From CAZXEU01 sp964639665 (GTDB taxonomy: Bacteria > Bacteroidota > Rhodothermia > Rhodothermales > Bin80), in the NCBI GenBank assembly GCA_964639665.1, contig CAZXEU010000089.1:1-58874 (forward strand): a stretch of 58,874 nt of DNA, given 5' to 3'. This document shows positions 38,756-48,000 of this stretch, piece after piece (position 1 is the stretch's first letter; every line of letters starts with the position of its first letter). The translations under genes were made by a program, and so were the position numbers. The notes below the pieces were generated by a model. That model worked only from the letters and a program-made list of their open reading frames with translations. It ran no database searches and had not been told where the DNA came from.

Positions 38756-39129
38756 GGCTTCATTTTCCTCCATTGAGTATATGGCATCAAGCTACGAGAT
38801 TTAGTCGCGCGGAGCCATGCGGATGAGCGGATGCCTTTGCGTTTCTTCATGATATCCGTCTTCTGCTCCTTCCACTCAGCGATCTGCCGGTCGCGGCTTG
38901 CACGGTGCCGCACTGCCAACTGGCAAGTGACCTGGTGCTGCCGAGCGGGCACGCAGCACGACGCCGAAGCGAATCCGGGTCAGACCTGCCCTCAGGGTCC
39001 GCGTGCCGGGAGTCTGTCGTTGCAACGACCGGTGGCAAGTCCTCCACACGAATGCGTCCCCGGAAGCGTACCTTCTGCCTCCCTGCCCGCGTGGGGGACC
39101 GCGCGCGTGCCGATTCGTTTGCAACCGTG
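38756..39129. other. Gap between membrane protein and recG
   Basis: No gene is recognised. The plus frame of recG is open upstream to 38905, but the sequence before 39130 has none of the RecG wording and its composition is arginine/serine-rich, as expected of noncoding GC-rich DNA. Promoters of the divergent genes should lie here. Confidence 0.5.
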
Positions 39130-41217
39130 ATGCTGGATAGCGATGTCACATATATAAAGGGCATCGGGCCGCGCAAGAGTGCCGTACTCGCCGAGCACGA
39201 CATCAAGACGTGCCTCGACCTGCTGCACTACTTCCCGCGCCGGTATCTGGACCGCACTACCGTCGCAACCATTCGCGGGGTACGGGCAAACGCGGAGGCG
39301 GCAACCGTAATCGGTACCGTCAGGGTAAGGGATATTGTACGCCATGGCCGAAGACCCCGCCTCGAAGTCATTATCGAGGATGCGGATGGAGAGCGCCTCA
39401 AAGGCGTCTGGTTTCACGGGTTGGACTGGATTGCCAAGGCACTGCGCATAGGAGACCGCGTGGCGTTTTATGCGAAGGTTCAGCGCTACGGTGGCATGAA
39501 AAGCATGACGCATCCAGACTTTGACAACCTCGATGCCGACGGTCCAGCCCTCGACACGGGACGCATTCTATCGCTGTACAGGGGCAGTACGAAGCTTCAG
39601 CGCGCTGGCATAACGAGCCGCACCCTGCGCCGAACCATTTACGAGCTGTTCAGAAGCAGGGGCAAGGAACTGTCGGACAACCTGCCGGCATGGATTCGCG
39701 AGGACCATAAACTGATGGACGGGCGCGTGGCGCTTCGAGCCATTCACTTCCCGAAAAGCCATGAGGAACTCGGCCGGGCGCGGCATCGCCTGAAATTCGA
39801 GGAGTTCTTCTTCCTGCAACTGATGCTGGCAATAAACCGGCAGCGGTTGCGCAAGCGAGAGGGCACGCTTCTCAGCGGTCCGGGAGAGACCTATAGAAGG
39901 TTCCTTGAGGAAGTGCTGCCGTTTTCCTTGACCAGGGGGCAGGAAGAAGCGCTTGCGGCCGTGATTGCCGATACCGGTTCCGGTTTGCAGATGAATCGCC
40001 TGATCCAGGGAGATGTAGGCTGCGGCAAGACGGTCGTGGCCGTTGCCGCGCTGCTTCTGGCCGTTGACAACGGCTACCAGGGAGCCTTCATGGCCCCGAC
40101 CGAAATACTGGCGGAGCAGCACTACAGCAACCTGCGGAGGTACTTCGAGCCTCTGTCGGTAGAGATGCGGCTACTCGTCGGCAAGCAGCGAAAAAAGCAG
40201 CGGCAAGCAATTCTCGCGGATATTGCAGGGGGCCGGGCGCAAGTAGTTGTAGGCACGCATGCCGTGATACAGGAAGGGGTAGCATTCAGTAACCTGGCCA
40301 TGGCGGTCGTGGACGAGCAGCACCGATTCGGCGTCTTGCAGAGGGCCGGGCTCTATGCCAAGGGAAGCCGGACGCATATGCTCCTGATGACGGCAACACC
40401 CATTCCAAGGTCGCTGGCCTTGACCGTTTACGGCGATCTGGATGTGACGGCGATACGGGATATTCCGGCTGGTCGCAGGACCGTCCGCACCAGGCTCTGT
40501 AACGAGCGGCAGCGACCGGACATGATGGCCCTTCTAAGGCGCGAGCTGGAGGCCGGTCACCAGGCGTACGTCGTGTATCCGCTGGTCGAGGAGAGCGGCA
40601 AGCTGGATCTGAAGGACGCCGAAAGCGGATTGGAATCCCTGCGCAAGGAATTGCCGGACTTTGCGGTGGAACTGGTCCACGGCAGAATGCGACGCGCCGA
40701 GAAAGAGGCCGTCATGGAGCGTTTCAAACTTGGCCAGATCGCTGTCCTGGTGGCGACCACGGTGATCGAGGTTGGCGTAGATATTCCTCTGGCAACGGTG
40801 ATGGTTATCGAACATGCCGAGCGCTTCGGGCTATCCCAATTGCACCAGATGCGCGGGCGCGTCGGCAGAGGCCCGGACCAGTCGTACTGCGTACTCATGG
40901 CGGACTACAGACGCACCAGAGAAGCCGAACAGCGCCTGACGGCCATGCTCCAGACGACGGACGGATTCGAAATCAGTGAAAGGGACATGAAGCTGCGGGG
41001 AGCGGGGGACATTGTCGGCACGCGGCAGAGCGGACTTCCCGAGTTCAAGATTGCTGATATTGTTGAGGACCAGGAGATCCTGCAGGCGGCACGGAGAGCT
41101 GCGACGGACCTTGTACGGCGCGACGGGACCCTTCGAGCTCCGGAACATGCCGGCCTCAGGCGTTACTACCTGGATCACTACAGCAAGGGCGAAGGTTCGT
41201 TCTTTCGCATCGGTTGA
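39130..41217 (+). CDS. recG: ATP-dependent DNA helicase RecG
   Basis: 695 residues from the ATG at 39130, the usual RecG length. The N-terminal wedge/OB domain begins YIKGIGPRKSAVLAEHDI. Helicase motifs follow: Walker A QGDVGCGKT, motif II DEQHRFGV, motif III TATPIPRSLALT, motif IV-VI TTVIEVGVDIP and QMRGRVGRG, and the C-terminal LRGAGDIVGTRQSGLPEFK. RecG remodels stalled forks and R-loops. The fatty-acid-hydroxylase gene begins 6 bp after its stop, so they are probably cotranscribed. Confidence 0.95.
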   Translation: MLDSDVTYIKGIGPRKSAVLAEHDIKTCLDLLHYFPRRYLDRTTVATIRGVRANAEAATVIGTVRVRDIVRHGRRPRLEVIIEDADGERLKGVWFHGLDWIAKALRIGDRVAFYAKVQRYGGMKSMTHPDFDNLDADGPALDTGRILSLYRGSTKLQRAGITSRTLRRTIYELFRSRGKELSDNLPAWIREDHKLMDGRVALRAIHFPKSHEELGRARHRLKFEEFFFLQLMLAINRQRLRKREGTLLSGPGETYRRFLEEVLPFSLTRGQEEALAAVIADTGSGLQMNRLIQGDVGCGKTVVAVAALLLAVDNGYQGAFMAPTEILAEQHYSNLRRYFEPLSVEMRLLVGKQRKKQRQAILADIAGGRAQVVVGTHAVIQEGVAFSNLAMAVVDEQHRFGVLQRAGLYAKGSRTHMLLMTATPIPRSLALTVYGDLDVTAIRDIPAGRRTVRTRLCNERQRPDMMALLRRELEAGHQAYVVYPLVEESGKLDLKDAESGLESLRKELPDFAVELVHGRMRRAEKEAVMERFKLGQIAVLVATTVIEVGVDIPLATVMVIEHAERFGLSQLHQMRGRVGRGPDQSYCVLMADYRRTREAEQRLTAMLQTTDGFEISERDMKLRGAGDIVGTRQSGLPEFKIADIVEDQEILQAARRAATDLVRRDGTLRAPEHAGLRRYYLDHYSKGEGSFFRIG

Positions 41218-41223
41218 CGCTTC

Positions 41224-42102
41224 ATGAAGGAATACCTGGACATATTCGTATCCGGCTACACGTCGTATGCACGCTATCTGTGGGACGAAATAACGCGACC
41301 CCACTGGCAAAACTACCTGTACTGGCTAATCGGGATTTCCCTGCTCTTCTTTCTGATTGAGATCTTCGCGCCGTGGCGGAAGGACCAGAAGAAATTTCGC
41401 AAGGACTTCTGGCTGGATCTCTTCTACGTGTTTTTCAACTTCTTCCTTTTCTCGCTCGTCATTTACAATGCTGCCTCGGATGTGGTCGTGACGCTCTTCA
41501 ACAACCTGTTGGCAAGCGTCGGCATCACAAACCTGGTTTCCATCGAGGTATCGTCCTGGCCGGTATGGGTGCAGCTGCTCCTGCTATTCGTTCTGCGGGA
41601 CTTCATTCACTGGAACGTGCACAGGCTGCTGCACAGGATTCCCTTCCTGTGGGAGTTTCACAAGGTCCATCATTCGGTAGAGGAGCTGGGCTTTGCTGCT
41701 CATCTGCGATTCCACTGGATGGAGAACGTGGTGTACCAGGCGCTGCAGTACGTTCCGCTGGCTATGATCGGTTTCGGCATCGATGACTACTTCGTGGCCT
41801 ACATGGCGGCGCTGGCCATCGGGCACTTCAATCATTCGAACATCACCGTGCCGCTGGGTCCGTTGCGCTATCTCCTCAACAATCCGCAGATGCATATTTG
41901 GCACCATGCGGCAGACTGGCCCGAAGGGCATCCGCACGGAATCAATTTCGGGCTAAGCCTCAGTCTATGGGACTACCTCTTTGGAACGGCGGTCATCCCG
42001 CATGATGGACGCGACATCAAGCTCGGATTCCCAGGCTCGGAGCGCTTTCCGACGACGTTCATCTCGCAGAACCTGCATGGCTTCAGGAAACCTAAACCGT
42101 AG
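41224..42102 (+). CDS. Sterol desaturase / fatty acid hydroxylase family protein
   Basis: 292 residues with several membrane segments. The diiron-binding histidine boxes of the family are present: HWNVH near residue 130, HKVHH near residue 148, HFNH near 200 and HIWHH near 225. Members oxidise lipid chains or sterols at the membrane. The specific substrate is not deducible. The gene starts 6 bp after recG and is convergent with the second sulfatase (17 bp). Confidence 0.88.
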   Translation: MKEYLDIFVSGYTSYARYLWDEITRPHWQNYLYWLIGISLLFFLIEIFAPWRKDQKKFRKDFWLDLFYVFFNFFLFSLVIYNAASDVVVTLFNNLLASVGITNLVSIEVSSWPVWVQLLLLFVLRDFIHWNVHRLLHRIPFLWEFHKVHHSVEELGFAAHLRFHWMENVVYQALQYVPLAMIGFGIDDYFVAYMAALAIGHFNHSNITVPLGPLRYLLNNPQMHIWHHAADWPEGHPHGINFGLSLSLWDYLFGTAVIPHDGRDIKLGFPGSERFPTTFISQNLHGFRKPKP

Positions 42103-42119
42103 CCTACGCTCGCGCCGCG

Positions 42120-43613
42120 CTACTGGGCACGGGTGGCAAAGCTCCAGCGCTCGATGTGCGAGGGGCTCCTATTGTCCATGACTTCAAGAATCTGCGCCAC
42201 GATGTCGGGATGCTGGGCTGCGATGTCGTGCTGCTCGCCGATATCCATGGACAGGTCGTAGAGCTGAACCGGCGCTTCGGGATCCTCATGTCCTCCGAGC
42301 CGGACCCCCTTCCAGTCGCCGATGCGCGCGGCCTGCGCGCCTCCCCAGCGCCGGGCGTGGTACTCCCAGTACATTTCCGACGGAGGCGAGGCCGGATCGG
42401 AGCCCCGGATCGTGGCCAGAAAGGAAATCCCGTCTAGGTCCCCGGGTGTTTCGAGCTCCATAAGCTCGGCAATGGTGGGAATGACGTCCCAGAACGCGGT
42501 CACCCGGTCACTGGTGGTCCCGGCCGGCGTGTGGCCGGGCCACCGGACTATCATGGGAACCCGTATGCCCCCTTCGTAGACTTCTCCCTTGCGGCCCCGC
42601 AGCGGACCGCTGCTTCGAAAAAATTCGGCGTCCACGCTCTGCAAGAACGTCGGGCCGTTATCGCTCGAGAACATGACCAGCGTGTTGTCGCGCAGGCCGA
42701 GTTCGTCCAGCACGGCAAGGATTTGCCCGACGTGCGTGTCCATTCTCGTAATCATGGCCGCGTATGCCGACTTCGGGCGGATATGCGGCAAGTAGCCGTG
42801 CTCTCCCAGGTCCGGCTCCTCCTCAAACATGCCGTCGTATTGGGCCAGGTCTTCATCCGGCACTTGCAGTGCAAGGTGGGGAACGATGTGCGGCATGTAA
42901 AGGAAAAAGGGACCGTCCGCGTGGCTTCGAATGAACTGCTCGGCTTCCTGCGTCATCAGATCCGGAGCATAATCGACACCCTTGTACCGGGCATATTCTG
43001 CCGGATCTTGGGGGTCTTCGCCTTCGAATCGCTGATGCGGGTGAAAGTACTCGTTGCGCAGCGTGTCCCACTCGGTGTTGCGCCATAGGTGGCTAGGATA
43101 GTAGTTGTGCGCCTGCTTCTGGTCCAGGTAACCATAGAAGAAATCGAATCCCTGCAGATTGGGCACGCCGGTTGAAGCCGGGCCGCCAAGTCCCCATTTT
43201 CCGACTACGGCGGTAGCGTATCCGGCATCTTGCAGCATGCGTCCCAGCGTAAACGTGCCGGGCTCAAGCGGAAGCTGCCCTCGCTCCTCCGAATCCAGGA
43301 ATCCTCCCAGTTCGAAGTTGTCCCGGACATAGCAGTTGCCTGTGTGCTTACCTGTCAGGAGTGTGCAGCGGGAAGGTGCGCAAACGGGGCTGCCGCTATA
43401 ATGCTGTGTAAACCGCATGCCATCCGCTGCGAGCTGGTCCAGATGGGGCGTGCGTATCAGGGACTGTCCGTACGAGCCCAGCTCACCATAGCCGAGATCG
43501 TCCGCAAGGATGTAAATGATGTTCGGCCTTTGCGCCGTCTGTTCCGGCCCCGAGCAGCCGATTCCAAGGAGCAGTGGCAGCCAGAAGAGTCGCATTAGCA
43601 TGGTGGATGTCAT
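42120..43613 (-). CDS. Arylsulfatase-type sulfatase, lipoprotein
   Basis: About 497 residues from the ATG at 43613; other starts lie at 43628 (TTG), 43601 and 43595. The lipoprotein signal is MRLFWLPLLLGIGC. The active-site motif is CAPSRCTLLTG, in which the first cysteine would become formylglycine. Others are ADDLGYGELG, GKWGLGG, PHIVPH and SSDNGPT. It differs from the sulfatase at 35044 in overall sequence and should have a different sulfated substrate. No FGE gene is next to it, so it probably depends on the one at 36492. Confidence 0.92.
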   Translation of the reverse strand: MTSTMLMRLFWLPLLLGIGCSGPEQTAQRPNIIYILADDLGYGELGSYGQSLIRTPHLDQLAADGMRFTQHYSGSPVCAPSRCTLLTGKHTGNCYVRDNFELGGFLDSEERGQLPLEPGTFTLGRMLQDAGYATAVVGKWGLGGPASTGVPNLQGFDFFYGYLDQKQAHNYYPSHLWRNTEWDTLRNEYFHPHQRFEGEDPQDPAEYARYKGVDYAPDLMTQEAEQFIRSHADGPFFLYMPHIVPHLALQVPDEDLAQYDGMFEEEPDLGEHGYLPHIRPKSAYAAMITRMDTHVGQILAVLDELGLRDNTLVMFSSDNGPTFLQSVDAEFFRSSGPLRGRKGEVYEGGIRVPMIVRWPGHTPAGTTSDRVTAFWDVIPTIAELMELETPGDLDGISFLATIRGSDPASPPSEMYWEYHARRWGGAQAARIGDWKGVRLGGHEDPEAPVQLYDLSMDIGEQHDIAAQHPDIVAQILEVMDNRSPSHIERWSFATRAQ

Positions 43614-44062
43614 CTGGTTCGAAGACAAAACATAGTGCCTCCCGGGCGCACCATCAACCGCCTGTGGGCCTGGCGAAGCCTTGTTGGCGGTTCACCCGGC
43701 GATGCGGGCTCAGCCGTCGCCGCGACGTCATCATTGGCCATGGCCTCGTAATGGCCGGGAGGACCTGCGGCACAAGGGTGCACCAGATGTGTGCAGTCGG
43801 GCTCGCTCAACGGCAAGTCCGTGTATTGGTCAAACAGCTCAGCAAGCCCGTGGTGGCGAATGGCACTGCAGGTGCGTGCGGCCTGGCCGGAGGGTTGTCA
43901 AGCTCCCGATTGCCCTGGCCCTGATCCCGCGCATGTGTCCGGATAGGCGGAGCCGAAGAGCGCGTGCCGTTTGCGCATTGCACATTCTTGCCACGGGCAC
44001 CCGCAAGCCTCTCTTGGACGCCACAGACCGGCGCCATGCATACCCGTGGCCAGCCCAGCCTG
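43614..44062. other. Gap between sulfatase and esterase
   Basis: About 450 bp with no recognised gene. Short open frames on both strands have no family wording or export signal. It probably holds the sulfatase promoter. Confidence 0.4.
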
Positions 44063-45982
44063 CTACCGATCCGTCCGAAACGGCGCGGCCGGCAATCCTT
44101 CGCTGTTATAGAGATTGGCCCGGTCGGGGTTGTCCGCCCATGCGTATCGCACTGCCACGGGGTCCGCAATGGCTTCGCTTGATACCACGACCGAGTTTCC
44201 TTCCAAACGCGCGTCGGCCCACACGAACGGTCCGTCCGCACCGGCGACCGCAAAGCCCCCAGGTTCCCCGCCACGCGTAGTGAGTCCGGAGCCAACATGG
44301 TCAAAGTACAGGGTGACCTCGTTCCCGTCGATACGGTGCGCACGGTAGACCGGACCCGAGTACACAAGCTCTTCGCCATAGGCGATGTGCCGCGCGGCCA
44401 GGGCAAGGCGGCTTCCTACATCCTGTTTGTTGCGCGGGTGAATATCCAGCGCGTCGCCTATATCGATGGTTATGGCCTGACCGACGTTATCAAGAGAGAG
44501 GGCGGATGCCTGCGACTCGCGTAGAATGGCCCAGTGGCTGTCCCCCGGCTCGGGCTCGGCCGCGCGGAAATTGGCGAGCGAAACGAAAAGGAAGGGCGCA
44601 TCGTCATGGTTCCAGAGATCTCGCCAGCCGGAAATCATGGACTGGAACAAGCTCGCGTATGCCGCCGCATCTTCCGCGTTGCCGGCATTCGACTCCCCCT
44701 GGTACCAAATAAAACCGGTCGCGGGAAACGATAGGATGGGATGAATCATCTTGTTGTAGAGTACCGTGGGCACGTGGTTCTTCCCTGCGTTCCGGTTTAC
44801 GGAAAACATGCCGATTCGGAATTTCCACGTCTCGCCCAGGAGAGTCGTGCCGCCGCCGGATTCGATTCTGAGATCATCCTCCATGCCCAGCATGCCCCCA
44901 TTGCCGCCAAAGTCCTGAATGCGAACGGCGATGGTATTGGTGCCGGCTTGAAGGACTCCCTCCGGCAATTCGTAGACGCGCAGGTTTTGGACGCCCTGGG
45001 TCTGCCCGACCAATACGCCGTTAACCCACGTCATGTCGCGGTCGTCCAGCTGCCCCAGGTGCAGCGTGGCACCGGGAAGCTGATCCCCGCTTAGCTCGAT
45101 CGTGGTCCTGTACCAGCCGATTCCGTCAAGCCCTTCGTAGCCTGCGGACTCCCAGCTTCCGGGCACGGCAATGTCGCTCCATTGCGCCAGATCCAGGGCG
45201 GGGTCGGCCCACACGGCAATACTGTCCGCAAAGCCCGGGTCCTCGGAGTCGGATGCGCCGTGCTCGACCGTGTAGGTTTGCAGGAGCTCTTCGTAGGCGA
45301 GACTGTCTGCCTCCAGACGGGCTGCGACCGAGTCGGGATGTACCTCCAACATGTCGGGGTTCATCCAGGCTTCGACGCGGCTGCCCCCCCAGGACGTGTT
45401 GAGGATGCCAACGGGGATGTCCATGCTCTCGCGCAGCGACTGCGCAAAGAAGTATCCGACGGCCGTAAATGCGCCCACGTGCGCCGAGTCTGCCGGATGC
45501 CATTCGCCGCCTGCCAGCGTGGATTGCGGGGTGTATGCCCAGGAGTGCGGGACCTTCAGGTGCCGGATCATCGGATCATTGGCCTCTCGAATCTCCTGCT
45601 CCGCATTCTGCGACACTATTACAGGCCACTCCATATTAGACTGCCCTGAAGCGATCCATACATCGCCGAACCAGATGTCGCCAAATTCCAATTCCTCGTC
45701 GGTAGTGGAAACAGCAAGCCGGTGCGGCCCTCCTGCTTCGTGTGCCTGAATCTCTGCGCGCCACGTCCCATCGCGCCCCGCTCGCACTTCCTGCACTGCA
45801 TCGTCCAGCGCTACCGTGACGGTTTCTCCGGCCGTGGCGGTGCCCCAAACCGGAACAGTCGTATTGCGCTGCAGCACGGCGCCGTCAGAAAACAGTCGTG
45901 AGACCGTAAGGGGTGCTTCGACTCCTGGACCGCTGCAGCCGAAAGCCAATAGAAGCGCGAGCAGAATGAGTGGGCGTGACAT
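44063..45982 (-). CDS. Sialate O-acetylesterase-type esterase, lipoprotein
   Basis: 639 residues from the ATG at 45982, where the lipoprotein signal MSRPLILLALLLAFGC starts. The catalytic region shows ASGQSNMEWPV with the nucleophilic serine near residue 100 and the later FIWYQGESNAGN. Between the halves is a beta-sandwich insert (PGSWESAGYEGLDGIGWYR, then VNGVLVGQTQG), as in the SASA family. Members remove O-acetyl groups from sialic acid or plant/algal polysaccharides. Located beside the second sulfatase on the same strand, it suggests removal of both sulfate and acetyl decorations from glycans. Confidence 0.88.
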   Translation of the reverse strand: MSRPLILLALLLAFGCSGPGVEAPLTVSRLFSDGAVLQRNTTVPVWGTATAGETVTVALDDAVQEVRAGRDGTWRAEIQAHEAGGPHRLAVSTTDEELEFGDIWFGDVWIASGQSNMEWPVIVSQNAEQEIREANDPMIRHLKVPHSWAYTPQSTLAGGEWHPADSAHVGAFTAVGYFFAQSLRESMDIPVGILNTSWGGSRVEAWMNPDMLEVHPDSVAARLEADSLAYEELLQTYTVEHGASDSEDPGFADSIAVWADPALDLAQWSDIAVPGSWESAGYEGLDGIGWYRTTIELSGDQLPGATLHLGQLDDRDMTWVNGVLVGQTQGVQNLRVYELPEGVLQAGTNTIAVRIQDFGGNGGMLGMEDDLRIESGGGTTLLGETWKFRIGMFSVNRNAGKNHVPTVLYNKMIHPILSFPATGFIWYQGESNAGNAEDAAAYASLFQSMISGWRDLWNHDDAPFLFVSLANFRAAEPEPGDSHWAILRESQASALSLDNVGQAITIDIGDALDIHPRNKQDVGSRLALAARHIAYGEELVYSGPVYRAHRIDGNEVTLYFDHVGSGLTTRGGEPGGFAVAGADGPFVWADARLEGNSVVVSSEAIADPVAVRYAWADNPDRANLYNSEGLPAAPFRTDR

Positions 45983-46381
45983 CTTGATTCCAGATTTAAT
46001 GACATGCGAGGCCGTAGGCAGGCCAAAATAGGGAATAGTACGCGCCGGGCAAAGGTATGAACGAATGGCGGCCGGCGAATCCAGAGCCACGACGGCTTGC
46101 GACCGGCAATGGCCCGGGCTATGCGGGCGCGGCAGGCAGCCTCCATGTTGCGTCCCGGTCAGGATTGCTCCATTCGTGCCGTGTCAGAGCCAGGTGGCGG
46201 TTCGGGCGTCCGCCTCCGGGCCATTTCATGGCTGTCGCCGGAGCCCGTCCGGATCAGAATGCGGCATTCCGCAGCTGCGCGCTTGATCGCGGTCCGAAGC
46301 GAGCGGAAGCACATTGCGCTGTTTGAGCGGAATCCCCATTCGGCGTTGCGCCTCCGGTGCAAGAGTTCTCGCATCCGGACA
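45983..46381. other. Gap between esterase and propeller gene
   Basis: About 400 bp with no recognised gene. Frames on both strands look like noncoding GC-rich sequence. The esterase promoter should lie here. Confidence 0.4.
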
Positions 46382-47761
46382 TTAGCGCTTTACAATCCGC
46401 GCTCTGACAACGTTAGGGGCACCGATTTCATCTGTAGTGACGCCGTAGAGCATGCCGTTGCGTACAATTGGTTCAGGATCAGAATGCAACGGGAACGGAA
46501 GGCGCAGTTCCGACAGATATCGTCCTTCTGGATCAAAGAGATCGAATAGGCGGTGTTCCTCCCCGGGCGTCACAGCTTGCCGCTTCACCCAGAGATTGCC
46601 TTCATCGTCGCAGAAAAATGAGACCACTGCGGGCTTCGTTCTCGGAATCCTTGACCAGTCGACTGTCCCGCCCATATTGATGAACCACTGGAATCCCTCG
46701 CGCACCTCATCCATTTCTTCCTGCGTTACGGCGATCGCTTCATGATCTCTGGAGACCCGTCGGAGCGTCTCTCCAGCCGGAGTCAGTTCGACAAGCTCAT
46801 AGTCCTTGGTGGTCAGCGTCCAAAGGTTGCCGGTCGGCGAGAACCGCCAGTCGAAGGATCCCTTAAAGGGAATCCGCTCGGCAATGGACGAGAGCCCATC
46901 GTCAGTGACATGCGTGAAGGCTTCCCTTTCGACGGTAGTCTCGGGAACCGGGATGGTGTCAAGCGGACTCAGCTGCTGATCAAACCGGGCCACTACATAG
47001 GTGATATCGAAATCAGTAAAGAATGGAACAATGGCGTTGTAGCGCCCCTGGAAGTCGAATCCGCCCCTGTACGGGTTCAGGCCTACTCCCGGGTTGCCTA
47101 TCGACTCGGTCCTGAGGTATCGACCTTCCGGATCGAAAACGGACAGCTGCGCCTTGATCATCTGCATGACCAGGGCATCGCCGTTCTGACTGATGTCCAC
47201 TGCAAGGGCCTGTTCGAATTCTGCTGGCCCGGCCCCCTTGCTTCCAAACGTGCGCACGAATGTCCCGTCCGGATCGAATACGCTGATTTCCTGGGCCTGA
47301 AAATCCAGAACGTAGATCCGTCCCTGCCTGTCTACATCAAAGGACATGATGCTTCCAAAGATCGGCGCCTCGCCGTTGGTATCTGTTCCAAGCCTTACTT
47401 CCTCCACGAACTGCCACGCATCTGCCTGATCCCACAGCGGCTCGGCGGTATTCCGGACTAGGAGCTCTCCGGAAGCAAGCATGTCAATTGTGCCGGTCCA
47501 GCCTGCGTCGGCACCGAAGTTGCCCGGTTGACAGCCGGTGCCGCAAAAGGCGACCGTGAGTGCAAGCGTCCAGCTTGCGACTGCGCGGGATGGTGGCGTG
47601 GCAAACTCCGGGCTTGGTGATACAATCCAGGCAAAAGCAAGGACGCAGTGAATATACGATGTCGCCCCGGCGCATGGAGCGGCGAGCGTCACGATAGAGC
47701 GTCCCTGGCTGCAGCAGTCAACAGGCTCCCGGGTTGCAAGACTCTCGATGCGGCCAGTCAA
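46382..47761 (-). CDS. 6-bladed beta-propeller protein, probably exported
   Basis: Up to 459 residues. From about residue 85 the NHL/6-bladed propeller pattern is clear: FDVDRQGRIYVLDFQAQEISVFD, FGSKGAGPAEF, SVFDPEGRYL, LFDLFDPEGRYLSEL. The N-terminal 80 residues are odd. The only ATG is at 47761, but a hydrophobic run ending in a lipobox-like CGTGC (about residues 61-77) lies far inside, so the true start is unsure; a GTG at 47693 is an alternative. It is divergent from the related propeller gene at 48001. Bacteroidota propellers of this class are envelope proteins of unknown role. Confidence 0.78.
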   Translation of the reverse strand: MTGRIESLATREPVDCCSQGRSIVTLAAPCAGATSYIHCVLAFAWIVSPSPEFATPPSRAVASWTLALTVAFCGTGCQPGNFGADAGWTGTIDMLASGELLVRNTAEPLWDQADAWQFVEEVRLGTDTNGEAPIFGSIMSFDVDRQGRIYVLDFQAQEISVFDPDGTFVRTFGSKGAGPAEFEQALAVDISQNGDALVMQMIKAQLSVFDPEGRYLRTESIGNPGVGLNPYRGGFDFQGRYNAIVPFFTDFDITYVVARFDQQLSPLDTIPVPETTVEREAFTHVTDDGLSSIAERIPFKGSFDWRFSPTGNLWTLTTKDYELVELTPAGETLRRVSRDHEAIAVTQEEMDEVREGFQWFINMGGTVDWSRIPRTKPAVVSFFCDDEGNLWVKRQAVTPGEEHRLFDLFDPEGRYLSELRLPFPLHSDPEPIVRNGMLYGVTTDEIGAPNVVRARIVKR

Positions 47762-48000
47762 GTGCCGGGCTGCCGTCCGGGGTTAGGCCGGCTGGACGGT
47801 CGGGCGTGATTCGCGAGGTGGCGCGCGCACGCTTTTATGCAGGGCACTTTCCCCGCATGCATTCGGATGGAGCGGCCGCGAAATAATGCGGGGCGTCGCT
47901 ACGTTACAGGATGGGCTATGCCGTAAGTTGTCATGGCAGTCGAGTGTTGATCTTGCTGCAAGCGAATGTCGATCCGGGATTCAGACCGGGACCAACCCGT

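Noticed and set aside
38905..39129. N-terminal extension of recG
   Set aside because: The frame is open but RecG similarity begins at 39130 and the extension is arginine/serine-rich.
43574..43924. A 116-codon plus-strand frame upstream of the second sulfatase
   Set aside because: No domain, no ribosome site, and it overlaps the sulfatase start and its likely promoter.
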